A model generated the notes under the pieces. That model ran no database searches and was not told where the DNA came from. It saw nothing but the letters and a program-made list of their open reading frames with translations. A stretch of 64,000 nt of DNA, taken from Mycolicibacterium fluoranthenivorans. GTDB lineage: Bacteria; Actinomycetota; Actinomycetes; Mycobacteriales; Mycobacteriaceae. A program made the position numbers and the translations under genes. Location: contig NZ_JAANOW010000001.1 in NCBI RefSeq assembly GCF_011758805.1, forward strand, positions 434,001-498,000. The letters run 5' to 3'. Positions 1-7,702 of this stretch are shown here, one piece after another (position 1 is the stretch's first letter; every line of letters starts with the position of its first letter).

Positions 1-777
1 GGTGCCATCGGTTCCAGCCCGGTGGCTCGCGGACTGTCGTCCCCGCTGAACATTCCGTACCAGGTGGCCTTCGTGCTCGACGTCGCCGGTGACAACGAGG
101 CCCTGGTGGCCCGCGACGGCACCGCCATCAACACCATCGCCGACCTCAGGGGCAAACGCGTCGCCACGCCGTTCGCCTCGACCGCGCACTACAGCCTGTT
201 GGCCGCCCTGGCGCAGAACGGCTTGAGCCCGGCGGATGTTCAGCTGATCGACCTGCAGCCGCAGGCCATCCTGGCGGCGTGGGACCGCGGGGATATCGCG
301 GCCGCCTACACCTGGCTGCCCACGCTCGATCAGCTGCGTAAGACCGGCAAGGACCTGATCACCAGCCGCCAGCTGGCCAAGGACGGCAAGCCCACACTGG
401 ACCTCGGGGTGGTGTCCGGTGAGTTCGCCGCGGCGCACCCCGATGTGGTGGACGTGTGGCGCCGGCAGGAGGCCCGCGCCCTCGATGTCATCAAGGATGA
501 TCCCGCCTCGGCGGCCAAGGCGATCGCCGCCGAGATCGGGCTGAGCCCCGAAGATGTTGCGGGACAACTGAAACAGGGTGTGTACCTGACTCCTCAGGAG
601 TTGACCTCGGATCAGTGGCTGGGTACCGACGGGAAGCCCGGCAACATCGCGGCCAATCTGGAGAGCGCGTCGCAGTTCCTCGCCGAGCAGAAGCAGATCC
701 CGGCCGCCGCCCCGCTGAGCACCTTCCAGAATGCCGTCTACACCAAGGGGTTACCGGATGTCCTCGACAGGAAGTGA
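1..777 (+). CDS. ABC transporter substrate-binding protein, taurine/alkanesulfonate type (5' partial)
   Basis: This is the C-terminal part of a periplasmic binding protein of the TauA/SsuA (NMT1-like) family, which captures sulfonates or related small anions for an ABC importer. The reading frame is open from base 1, so the true start lies upstream. The first visible residues (GAIGSSPVARGL) correspond to the internal segment that lines the ligand cleft in this family, so the GTG at 22 is probably not the start. The ADLRGKRVATPFASTAHY stretch and the following two-lobe pattern are typical. The stop overlaps the start of the downstream ATPase by 20 bases, so both are one operon. The exact substrate cannot be read from the sequence; nitrate, thiamine-precursor or aliphatic sulfonate binding is possible. 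Confidence 0.8.
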   Translation, partial: GAIGSSPVARGLSSPLNIPYQVAFVLDVAGDNEALVARDGTAINTIADLRGKRVATPFASTAHYSLLAALAQNGLSPADVQLIDLQPQAILAAWDRGDIAAAYTWLPTLDQLRKTGKDLITSRQLAKDGKPTLDLGVVSGEFAAAHPDVVDVWRRQEARALDVIKDDPASAAKAIAAEIGLSPEDVAGQLKQGVYLTPQELTSDQWLGTDGKPGNIAANLESASQFLAEQKQIPAAAPLSTFQNAVYTKGLPDVLDRK

Positions 778-1546
778 CCCGTCCGGCCGGCTGCTGATCA
801 GAGGAGTCGAGCACCGGTACGGCAAGGGGTCGGGCGCGGTCACCGCGCTGGGGCCGGTGAACCTCGACGTCGACCCGGGCGCCTTCCTCGTTCTGGTGGG
901 TGCCTCGGGATGCGGGAAGAGCACCCTGCTGCGGCTGATCGCCGGCTTCGAATCGCCCAGTGCGGGCGATGTGCAGGTGGCCGGGACGTCCCCGACGCCC
1001 GGCGTCACGTCGGGGGTGGTGTTCCAGCAGCCGCGGCTGTTCCCGTGGCGGACCGTCGGTGGCAATGTCGATCTGGCGCTCAAGTACGCCAAGGTGCCGC
1101 GGGAGCGGCGCGCCGAGCGGCGCGAACAACTTCTGGAACGGGTCGGGCTCGACGGCACCGGTGACCGCAAGATCTGGGAGATCAGCGGTGGGCAGCAGCA
1201 GCGGGTGGCGATCGCCCGGGCGCTGGCGGCCGAGACACCCCTGTTCCTGCTGGACGAGCCGTTCGCCGCGCTGGACGCACTGACCCGGGAGCGTCTGCAG
1301 GAGGATGTCCGGCAGGTCAGCGCCGAGTCGGGACGCACGACGGTGTTCGTCACGCACAGCGCCGACGAGGCGGCCTTCCTGGGTTCGCGGATCGTGGTGC
1401 TGACTCGGCGCCCCGGCAAGGTGGCACTGGACCTGCCTTCCGAGTTGCCCCGCACCGGAGTCGAGGCCGGGGAGCTGCGCCGCTCACCGGAGTTCCTGAA
1501 GCTCAAGGACGAGGTGGGCGAGGCGGTCAAGGCTGCCGCGGCGTGA
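758..1546 (+). CDS. ABC transporter ATP-binding protein, TauB/SsuB type
   Basis: This 262-residue ATPase would power import with the upstream binding protein. It has Walker A GASGCGKST (residues 48-56), Q-loop VFQQPRLFPW, signature ISGGQQQRVAIARAL near residue 142, Walker B LFLLDEP near 162 and the H-loop VFVTHSADEA near 196. The Q-loop context and the size match the nitrate/sulfonate/taurine branch. I chose the ATG at 758, which overlaps the binding-protein gene; an in-frame start at 731 would give an unsupported N-terminal extension. No permease gene follows, because a hairpin terminator lies within 75 bases of the stop. The TauC-like permease is therefore upstream of this window or elsewhere. 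Confidence 0.88.
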   Translation: MSSTGSDPSGRLLIRGVEHRYGKGSGAVTALGPVNLDVDPGAFLVLVGASGCGKSTLLRLIAGFESPSAGDVQVAGTSPTPGVTSGVVFQQPRLFPWRTVGGNVDLALKYAKVPRERRAERREQLLERVGLDGTGDRKIWEISGGQQQRVAIARALAAETPLFLLDEPFAALDALTRERLQEDVRQVSAESGRTTVFVTHSADEAAFLGSRIVVLTRRPGKVALDLPSELPRTGVEAGELRRSPEFLKLKDEVGEAVKAAAA

Positions 1547-1548
1547 GT

Positions 1549-1597
1549 GATTTGTGCACGTCTGCCGGCGCCCACCGCCGGTAAACGTGCACAAATC
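1549..1597. repeat. 13-bp perfect inverted repeat after the ABC operon
   Basis: Arms GATTTGTGCACGT (1549-1561) and ACGTGCACAAATC (1585-1597) are perfect reverse complements with a 23-base spacer. The repeat begins three bases after the ATPase stop codon. It has no T tract, so it is either a 3' mRNA-stabilising hairpin or a protein-binding site. GTGCAC cores occur in both arms. Confidence 0.6.
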
Positions 1598-1616
1598 GCA
1601 GGCCCGCACCGCAAAA

Positions 1617-1645
1617 GAGGCACCCGCCGCGGCGGGTGCCTCTTT
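1617..1645. terminator. Bidirectional intrinsic terminator
   Basis: A perfect 13-bp stem (GAGGCACCCGCCG / CGGCGGGTGCCTC, 1617-1642) is flanked by AAAA on the left and TTT on the right. It can end the ABC operon on the plus strand and the small minus-strand gene at 1658-1768. Confidence 0.8.
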
Positions 1646-1657
1646 CCTGTGAGTCCG

Positions 1658-1768
1658 TCAGACCGGCGGATACGCGGGCGGCGGGTACACGCCACGCAGT
1701 CCCCAGGCCAGCCAACTGAAGAAGAACTCGCCCTCGTCGCTGATGTCGTAATCCGGATTCGGGTCCAT
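1658..1768 (-). CDS. 36-residue small protein, Trp/Phe/Pro-rich
   Basis: An ATG at 1768 opens a 36-codon frame. The translation starts MDPNPDYDISDEGEFFF and ends in a Tyr/Pro-rich tail (VYPPPAYPPV). A strong Shine-Dalgarno-like GGGGAGG lies 5 bases upstream of the ATG, and the gene is followed by the hairpin terminator at 1617-1645. The middle (FFFSWLAWGLRGV) is an aromatic amphipathic stretch that could lie on a membrane or a partner protein. The acidic head, hydrophobic centre and proline tail form a coherent mini-protein and do not look like random high-GC frame. No function can be assigned. The gene is too short for most automatic callers and overlaps no other gene. Confidence 0.65.
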   Translation of the reverse strand: MDPNPDYDISDEGEFFFSWLAWGLRGVYPPPAYPPV

Positions 1769-1854
1769 CGATGCCTCCCCAGCATGGCCATTGCGTGTGC
1801 AAAGTCTAACGCGATTGGGCCGGGGTGCGACACCGTATCCCGCCGATTGCCTAG

Positions 1855-1877
1855 ACTGGCCAACCAGTTGATTGGTT
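1855..1877. promoter_or_regulatory. Overlapping inverted repeats, candidate TetR operator
   Basis: ACTGG-CCAA-CCAGT (1855-1868) and AACCA-GTTGAT-TGGTT (1862-1877) overlap, ending 34 bases before the TetR gene. TetR-family proteins usually repress their own operon through such sites. Assignment is by position and symmetry only. Confidence 0.45.
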
Positions 1878-1911
1878 CCCGGTGTTCCCGGTCTGCAGAT
1901 AGTGAGTTGTC

Positions 1912-2604
1912 ATGTCCACGGAGTCGAACGGGGCGTCCAATGGGGCATCCACCACCAACGGGTTGTCCCGGCGGGAAGAACTGCTGGCCGTCGCCGCCAA
2001 ACTCTTCGCCGCCCGCGGGTACCACGGCACCCGGATGGATGACGTGGCCGACGCTGTCGGGCTGAACAAGGCCACCGTCTATCACTACTACGCCAGCAAG
2101 TCGCTCATCCTCTGGGATATCTACAAGGCCACCGCGGACTTCACCGTGCACGCGCTGCACGATGACCCGAGCGCGTCCGCCCGCGAGACCATCTACCACT
2201 TCACCAGGCGGTTGCTCACCGGCATCGCCAATGACCTGGAGGCGGCGGCCGTCTATTTCCAGGAGGGCCCCTACATCAGCGAGTGGTTCACCGAGGAACA
2301 GGTGGACTACATCCGCAGGGCGGAGGCCACCGTCTACGAGCATGTGCGCGATGTGATCGACCGCGGGATCGCCAGCGGTGAGTTCTATGACTGCGATTCG
2401 CACGTGCTGGCGCTCGGCTACATCGGCATGACACTGGGCGCTTATCGGTGGCTGCGACCCCACGGCCGCCGTACCGCACAGGAGATCGCGGTGGAGTTCA
2501 GCACCGCGCTGCTGCGCGGCCTGATCCGTGACGAAACCGTGCGCAACGCGGAACCCCTGGGGGGAGCCCAGGGATTGACGGAGGGTGGCGCCGGCCATGA
2601 GTGA
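1912..2604 (+). CDS. TetR/AcrR family transcriptional regulator (Rv0158-like)
   Basis: This 230-residue regulator has the TetR N-terminal helix-turn-helix (about residues 20-66, including GLNKATVYHYYASK) followed by a helical ligand-binding domain. It heads a tightly coupled operon: its stop overlaps the start of the SDR gene by 8 bases, and the SDR overlaps the acyl-CoA dehydrogenase. The position next to adhE1 and the hotdog gene matches Rv0158 of M. tuberculosis. TetR proteins linked to acyl-CoA dehydrogenases usually sense acyl-CoA or a related lipid metabolite; the ligand here is inferred, not shown. The first 20 residues are low-complexity Ser/Asn/Thr. Self-repression through the inverted repeats at 1855-1877 is likely. 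Confidence 0.85.
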   Translation: MSTESNGASNGASTTNGLSRREELLAVAAKLFAARGYHGTRMDDVADAVGLNKATVYHYYASKSLILWDIYKATADFTVHALHDDPSASARETIYHFTRRLLTGIANDLEAAAVYFQEGPYISEWFTEEQVDYIRRAEATVYEHVRDVIDRGIASGEFYDCDSHVLALGYIGMTLGAYRWLRPHGRRTAQEIAVEFSTALLRGLIRDETVRNAEPLGGAQGLTEGGAGHE

Positions 2605-3373
2605 TCTGTTCCGGCTCGACGGCAAGGTCGCGGTGGTCACCGGCGGCGGACGCGGCATCGGCGTGATGATCGCGCGTGGGCTGCTGCAGGCCGGTGCGGC
2701 CAAGGTCTACCTCGCGGCCCGCAAAGCGGCCGAGCTCGACGCCGCGGTGGCCGAGTTGTCCCCATTGGGCGCCGTCGAGGGCATCCCCGCCGATCTCGGC
2801 ACCGCCGAGGGCGTCCGGGCACTGGCCGACGCGGTGACCTACAAAGAGGACGCCGTCCACGTCCTGTTCAACAATGCCGGCGCCGCCTGGGGTGCGCCGT
2901 TCGAGGATTTCCCGGAGTCCGGTTTTGACAAGGTCTTCGACGTCAACGTCAAGGGTGTGTTCCTGCTGACCCGCGCGCTCGTGCCACTGCTGACCGCCGC
3001 CGCCACCGACGATGATCCGGCTCGGGTGATCAACACCGGCAGCATCGACGGTTTCCTGGTACCCGAGAAGGGCAGGGACAACTTCTCCTACAGCGCCAGC
3101 AAGGCGGCGGTGCACATGCTCACCAAGCATCTCGCAGGGGAGCTGGCCCCCAAGATTCTGGTGAACGCCATTGCGCCCGGCCTGTTCCCGTCCCGGATGA
3201 CCAAGGCGCTGTTGTCGGCCGGCGAAGACGCCGTCGGGTCGCTGCTGCCGCTGGGCCGGGTCGGGCAACCCGATGATATGGCCGGTATCGCGGTGTTCCT
3301 GGCCAGCCGGGCCAGCAGCTATATCACCGGTGCGGTGATCCCCGTCGACGGGGGAGTGAGCACGATCCGGTGA
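2597..3373 (+). CDS. Short-chain dehydrogenase/reductase
   Basis: This 258-residue classical SDR has the dinucleotide-binding motif TGGGRGIG (residues 15-22), NNAG near residue 90, catalytic Ser near 149 and the YSASK motif with Tyr165 and Lys169. It ends with the usual PVDGG segment before the C-terminus. It would oxidise or reduce a hydroxyl/keto group using NAD(P). ATG 2597 is preferred over GTG 2585 because it gives the ATGAGTGA overlap with the TetR stop. The acyl-CoA dehydrogenase downstream suggests a role in beta-oxidation or hydroxyacyl metabolism. The substrate is not evident. Confidence 0.88.
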   Translation: MSDLFRLDGKVAVVTGGGRGIGVMIARGLLQAGAAKVYLAARKAAELDAAVAELSPLGAVEGIPADLGTAEGVRALADAVTYKEDAVHVLFNNAGAAWGAPFEDFPESGFDKVFDVNVKGVFLLTRALVPLLTAAATDDDPARVINTGSIDGFLVPEKGRDNFSYSASKAAVHMLTKHLAGELAPKILVNAIAPGLFPSRMTKALLSAGEDAVGSLLPLGRVGQPDDMAGIAVFLASRASSYITGAVIPVDGGVSTIR

Positions 3374-5082
3374 AGTCGACCATTCTGTCCCGACGCGACC
3401 TGGATTTCCTTCTCTACGAATGGCTTCGGGTGGAGGAGCTGACCGCCCGGCCCCGATTCGCCGAGCACTCCCGGGAGACGTTCGACGGTGTGCTCGATCT
3501 GTGTGAGCAGCTGGCCGAACGCTATTTCGCTCCGCACAACAAGCTCAGCGATGCCCGCGAACCCAGCTTCGACGGCACCACCGTGACGGTCATCCCCGAG
3601 GTCAAGGAAGCGCTGCAGGCGTTCGCGCGGGCGGATCTGCTGGGCATGGGTTTCGACGCCGAACTCGGTGGCGCGCAGTTACCGGCGACGGTGGCCCAGG
3701 CGGGGTTCGCATGGATCTCGGCGGCCAATGTCAGCACCTCCGGTTACCTCATGCTGACCATCGCCAACGCGAATCTGATCGCCAAATTCGGCAGTGCCGA
3801 ACAGATTTCGACATGGGTCAAGCCGATGCTGGCCGGCCGTTTCACCGGCACCATGGCGCTGTCGGAGACCCAGGCCGGGTCGTCGCTGGCCGATATCACC
3901 ACCCGTGCCGAACCCCAGGCCGACGGCAGCTACCGGGTCTTCGGCACCAAGATGTGGATCTCGGGTGCCGAGCACGAACTCAGCGACAACATCGTCAACC
4001 TGGTGCTGGCCAAGATCCCGGGTGGGCCGGTCGGCACCAAGGGGATCTCGCTGTTCATCGTGCCGAAGTTCCTGGTCGGTGCCGACGGAGCTGTCGGGAC
4101 CCGTAACAACGTCGCGATCTCCGGGCTCAATCACAAGATGGGCCAGCGTGGGATCACCAACACCGTACTCAACTTCGACGGCGCGGTGGGCTATCTGGTC
4201 GGTGAGCCGCACCGTGGTCTGGTCTACATGTTCCACATGATGAACGAGGCCCGCCTCGGTGTGGGGATGGGCGCCGTATCGCTGGGCTACACCGGCTATC
4301 TCAAATCCTTGCAGTACGCCCGGGAGCGACCGCAGGGCCGATTGGTCAAGGATCCGAGCACCCCGCAGGTGCCGATCATCGCGCACGCCGACGTGAAGCG
4401 AATGCTGTTGGCGCAGAAATCCTATGTCGAGGGCGCGCTGGGCCTGGCGCTGTACTGCGCGCGGCTGGTCGATCTCGAGGAGACCGATCTGCTGGATATC
4501 CTCACCCCGGTGGCCAAGAGCTGGCCCTCGCAATGGTGTGTGGAGGCCAACAACCTGGCCATCCAGGTCCTCGGTGGCTACGGCTATACCCGCGAATACG
4601 ATGTCGAACAGCATTACCGGGACAACCGGCTGAACCCGATCCATGAGGGGACGCACGGAATTCAGAGCCTGGATCTGCTGGGGCGCAAGGTGACTCAGCG
4701 CGGCGGTGCCGGCATGGCGGCCCTCGGTGAGCGTATCGCGGCGACGGTGGCAGCGGCCGGCGATCACGAGTTCGGTGCGCAGCTCGACACCGCATGGCGG
4801 CGACTGACCGAGGTGACGGCGGGCCTGTTCGCCTCCGGTGACATCGAGGCGGCCATGGCCAACAGTGCGATTTATCTGGAAGCGTTCGGGCACATCGTGA
4901 TCGCCTGGGTCTGGCTGGAGCAGTTCCTGGCGGCAGGAGACCGGGCCGGTGACTTCTATGCGGGCAAGCGCCAGGCCGCCACGTTCTTCTTCCGCTACGA
5001 ATTGCCCAAGACGGCACCGCAACTGGACCTGCTGGCCAGCCTAGATCGGACCACGCTGGAGATGGCCGACCCCTGGTTCTGA
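3370..5082 (+). CDS. Acyl-CoA dehydrogenase, long-form with C-terminal extension
   Basis: At 570 residues this FAD enzyme is much longer than the 380-400-residue classical acyl-CoA dehydrogenases and resembles the FadE5/DmdC group, which carries an extra N-terminal segment and a C-terminal helical domain. It contains the substrate-loop segment MALSETQAGSSLADI, the FGTKMWISGAEHE stretch and the loop NPIHEGTHGIQ, in which Glu426 is the expected catalytic base. It would oxidise an acyl-CoA to the trans-2-enoyl-CoA and pass electrons to ETF. The GTG start overlaps the SDR stop (GTGA), showing translational coupling. Chain-length preference cannot be read from the sequence. Confidence 0.9.
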   Translation: MKSTILSRRDLDFLLYEWLRVEELTARPRFAEHSRETFDGVLDLCEQLAERYFAPHNKLSDAREPSFDGTTVTVIPEVKEALQAFARADLLGMGFDAELGGAQLPATVAQAGFAWISAANVSTSGYLMLTIANANLIAKFGSAEQISTWVKPMLAGRFTGTMALSETQAGSSLADITTRAEPQADGSYRVFGTKMWISGAEHELSDNIVNLVLAKIPGGPVGTKGISLFIVPKFLVGADGAVGTRNNVAISGLNHKMGQRGITNTVLNFDGAVGYLVGEPHRGLVYMFHMMNEARLGVGMGAVSLGYTGYLKSLQYARERPQGRLVKDPSTPQVPIIAHADVKRMLLAQKSYVEGALGLALYCARLVDLEETDLLDILTPVAKSWPSQWCVEANNLAIQVLGGYGYTREYDVEQHYRDNRLNPIHEGTHGIQSLDLLGRKVTQRGGAGMAALGERIAATVAAAGDHEFGAQLDTAWRRLTEVTAGLFASGDIEAAMANSAIYLEAFGHIVIAWVWLEQFLAAGDRAGDFYAGKRQAATFFFRYELPKTAPQLDLLASLDRTTLEMADPWF

Positions 5083-5212
5083 CCCCCCTTCCGCCCAACT
5101 GCACATTTGGGTCGCAAAGTGCGAGTGGTTCTCGGCAGAATGTCGATCTCGGCGGTCCGTGTGTGCTGCCCTTGCTGTCCGACGTGGTATCAGGTGGGTC
5201 GACGCACTCGTC

Positions 5213-6307
5213 TCATCCGTGGCCGAAGTCGATGATCTGGCGCACCGCGGTGCCGGCGGCCAGCGCGTCCATTCCGGCGTTGATCTGATCCAGGGAGACC
5301 GTCGCGGACACCAGGGCCTCCACCGGCAGCCGCCCAGCCCGCCACAGGTCGACAAAACGCGGGATGTCACGGGCGGGCACCGCCGAGCCCAGGTAGCTGC
5401 CGATCAGTGAGCGGCCCTGCGCCACCAGAGCCAGCGGCGACAGGCTGAGGCGGGCATCGGGATGCGGCAGGCCCACCGTGATGGTCTTGCCGCCCGGTGC
5501 GGTCAGCCCGATGGCGGTCTCCAGCGCCGCCGGATGTCCGACCGCCTCAATCACCACCTCGGCCCGTACGGTCTCGGCCTGTTCGGGTGTGAAGACTTCG
5601 TGCGCACCCAGCTCGTGGGCCCGAACCAGCTTGTCCGGCAGCCGGTCCACCGCGATGACCCGCACATCGTCATGCGCCAGCGCGGTGAGCATGGCGGCCA
5701 TCCCGACCCCACCCATCCCGACCACCGCGACCGTCTGGCCCGGCTTCGGCTGACCCGCGTTGAGTACCGCCCCGCCGCCGGTGAGCACCGCGCACCCGAG
5801 CAGCGACGCCACGACCGGGGGGACGTCGTGAGCGACCGGCACCACCGACCGTCGATCCACCACCGCGTGCGTGGCGAAACCGGACACCCCGAGATGGTGC
5901 AGCACCCCGTCGCCGAGCCGCACGGCCCCGCTGAGCAAGGTGCCCGCGGCATTGGCTGCGCTTCCGGGAAGGCACGGTGCCAGCCCGTCCGTTGCGCAGG
6001 CGCTGCACTGCCCGCAACGCGGCAGGAAGGTCATCACCACGCGCTGACCGACCGTGAGATCGGATGTCCCACCGACCTTTTCGATAATCCCCGCGGCCTC
6101 ATGCCCCAGCAGCATCGGCACCGGACGCACCCGATTGCCGTCCACCACCGACAGGTCGGAGTGGCACAGGCCGGCCGCCTCGATCCGCACCAACAGCTCA
6201 CCGTCGCCGGGATCGGACAAGTCGAGTTCGGTCACGCGCAGTGGACGCGAGTCGGCGTAGGGGGCGGGCGCCCCGATGGTCTCCAGAACCGCACCACGAA
6301 TCCTCAT
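5213..6307 (-). CDS. adhE1: Zinc-dependent alcohol dehydrogenase AdhE1 (Rv0162c-like)
   Basis: This 364-residue medium-chain zinc alcohol dehydrogenase has catalytic zinc ligands Cys48 (CHSD) and His69 with Glu70 (GHE). The structural zinc cysteines are at 98, 101, 104 and 112. The Rossmann glycine motif VVGMGGVG lies mid-protein. It should oxidise primary alcohols or reduce aldehydes with NAD. Order and orientation next to the hotdog thioesterase and the SRPBCC gene match Rv0162c-Rv0163-Rv0164. It converges with the acyl-CoA dehydrogenase operon across a 130-base gap and diverges from the thioesterase over only 26 bases, so the two promoters must overlap. Confidence 0.85.
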   Translation of the reverse strand: MRIRGAVLETIGAPAPYADSRPLRVTELDLSDPGDGELLVRIEAAGLCHSDLSVVDGNRVRPVPMLLGHEAAGIIEKVGGTSDLTVGQRVVMTFLPRCGQCSACATDGLAPCLPGSAANAAGTLLSGAVRLGDGVLHHLGVSGFATHAVVDRRSVVPVAHDVPPVVASLLGCAVLTGGGAVLNAGQPKPGQTVAVVGMGGVGMAAMLTALAHDDVRVIAVDRLPDKLVRAHELGAHEVFTPEQAETVRAEVVIEAVGHPAALETAIGLTAPGGKTITVGLPHPDARLSLSPLALVAQGRSLIGSYLGSAVPARDIPRFVDLWRAGRLPVEALVSATVSLDQINAGMDALAAGTAVRQIIDFGHG

Positions 6308-6333
6308 CGCACCAGCCTGACAGACTGGCCGTC

Positions 6334-6753
6334 ATGGATCTGACGAGTGCCGACTTCCCGGTGCACTGGCCGGTGCAGACCCGCTGGACGGACAACGACA
6401 TGTTCGGCCACCTCAACAACGCGGTGTACTACGAGTTGTTCGACACGGCCATCAACGCCTGGATCGGCGCGGGCAGCGGCACCGACGCGATGTCGGCCCC
6501 CTGGCTGGGCGTGGTCGCCGAATCGGGCTGCCGGTACTTCGCCGAGCTCAAATTCCCGGCGGATCTGGTGGTCGGCCTGGCCGTCACCCGGCTGGGCACC
6601 AGCAGCGTCACCTACCGCACCGCGCTGTTCGAGGCGGGTGCGCCACTTGCCGCCGTCGGAACCTGGGTTCACGTCTACGTCGACCGCGACACCAGAAGAC
6701 CGGTGCCGATCCCGGCCGAGATCAGAGACCTACTCGCGGGCGCCGTGGTGTGA
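6334..6753 (+). CDS. Hotdog-fold acyl-CoA thioesterase (Rv0163-like)
   Basis: This 139-residue protein belongs to the 4-hydroxybenzoyl-CoA thioesterase/FadM-type hotdog group. The segment TRWTDNDMFGHLNNAVYYELFD carries the Asp and the GH-NN residues that sit in the active site of this family. It would hydrolyse an acyl-CoA in the cytoplasm. ATG 6334 is preferred over upstream GTG/ATG codons because it gives the normal family N-terminus and does not invade the adhE1 coding sequence. Its 3' end overlaps the convergent D-2-hydroxyacid dehydrogenase gene by 24 bases. Confidence 0.85.
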   Translation: MDLTSADFPVHWPVQTRWTDNDMFGHLNNAVYYELFDTAINAWIGAGSGTDAMSAPWLGVVAESGCRYFAELKFPADLVVGLAVTRLGTSSVTYRTALFEAGAPLAAVGTWVHVYVDRDTRRPVPIPAEIRDLLAGAVV

Positions 6754-7683
6754 CAGCCACTCCGCGATGGCGGTGACACCGTCGGAGAAGAAGATCCGGT
6801 AGGGCCGATCAGCCACATAGCCGATATGCGGGGTGGCAACGACGTTCGGCATCGTCCGCAGCGGATGCCCGGCGGGCAGGGGTTCGGTGCCGTACACGTC
6901 CAGACCGGCTCCGGCGATCGACCCCGAGCGCAGCGCCTCGATCAGCGCCGCCTCGTCCACGATGGGACCGCGGGACGTGTTGATCAGCAGGGCGCTCGGC
7001 TTCATGGCCGCGAGTTCGGCGGCGCCGACCAGTCCGCGGGACCGGTCACCCAGTTTCAGGTGCACCGTCAGGACGTCGGCGGTCGAGAAGAACTCGTCAC
7101 GCGGCACATGCCGGGCGCCCGCCGTGACCGCGTCCTCCGGCGTCATGTTGGTGCTCCACGCCACCACGTCCATACCGAAGGCGGCCCCGATCCGCGCCAC
7201 CCGTGGCCCGATGCGGCCCAGTCCCAGCACCCCGAGCACACGACCCTCGAGCTCACGGCCCACGCCGATCTGCCAGCGGCCCTCGGCGACCGCCTGCCGT
7301 TCGGCCACCAGGTTGCGCGCGGCCGCGAGGATGAGCGCCCAGGTCAGTTCCACCGTCGAGGCCACCGATCCGCCGGTGTGACTGACGTGGATGCCCAGCT
7401 CCGCGGCCGCCGCCATATCGATCGACGCATTCGCGTTGCCGGTGGAGGCGATCATGCGCAGCCGGGGCAGCCGGTGCAGCACGCTGCGTGGCAACGGCGT
7501 TCGCTCCCGCATCACGAACACGACATCGAACGGCGCCAACCGGGCCACCAGCGCATCCTCGTCGGCCAGGTGATCGTCGAAGACCGTCACCTGTGCGCGC
7601 GAGGTGACCGGTGACCAGTCGGTCATCTGCAAGGCGACGTTCTGGTAGTCGTCGAGGACGGCGACCCGGAGCGGTGGGTTCAT
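6730..7683 (-). CDS. D-2-hydroxyacid dehydrogenase family protein
   Basis: This 317-residue oxidoreductase has the D-isomer 2-hydroxyacid dehydrogenase layout: an N-terminal catalytic half, the NAD-binding motif GVLGLGRIGPRVARIG, the segment NTSRGPIVDEAALIEALRSG, and the catalytic Arg/Glu/His set ending in TPHIGY. It would interconvert a 2-keto acid and a D-2-hydroxy acid. The ATG at 7683 (MNPPLRVAVLDDYQN) fits the family start; an upstream in-frame start would run into the divergent SRPBCC promoter. There is no counterpart here in the M. tuberculosis order Rv0163-Rv0164, so it is probably a gain in this lineage. Confidence 0.85.
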   Translation of the reverse strand: MNPPLRVAVLDDYQNVALQMTDWSPVTSRAQVTVFDDHLADEDALVARLAPFDVVFVMRERTPLPRSVLHRLPRLRMIASTGNANASIDMAAAAELGIHVSHTGGSVASTVELTWALILAAARNLVAERQAVAEGRWQIGVGRELEGRVLGVLGLGRIGPRVARIGAAFGMDVVAWSTNMTPEDAVTAGARHVPRDEFFSTADVLTVHLKLGDRSRGLVGAAELAAMKPSALLINTSRGPIVDEAALIEALRSGSIAGAGLDVYGTEPLPAGHPLRTMPNVVATPHIGYVADRPYRIFFSDGVTAIAEWLSHHGARE

Positions 7684-7690
7684 GGCCTTA

Positions 7691-7696
7691 TAGAAT
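7691..7696 (+). promoter_or_regulatory. -10 element TAGAAT of a leaderless transcript
   Basis: TAGAAT ends 6 bases before the ATG at 7703. In mycobacteria a TANNNT box with this spacing places the first transcribed base at the start codon, so the SRPBCC mRNA is probably leaderless. No Shine-Dalgarno sequence is present. Confidence 0.6.
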
Positions 7697-7702
7697 CGCC
7701 CG

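Noticed and set aside
751..2703. A 650-codon minus-strand open frame across the ABC ATPase and TetR genes
   Set aside because: It runs antisense to two clearly recognised genes, has no family features and is explained by high GC content.
5083..5212. A possible small gene or RNA in the gap between the acyl-CoA dehydrogenase and adhE1
   Set aside because: Only a bulged GCAC/GTGC hairpin is visible, probably part of convergent termination; no supported frame.
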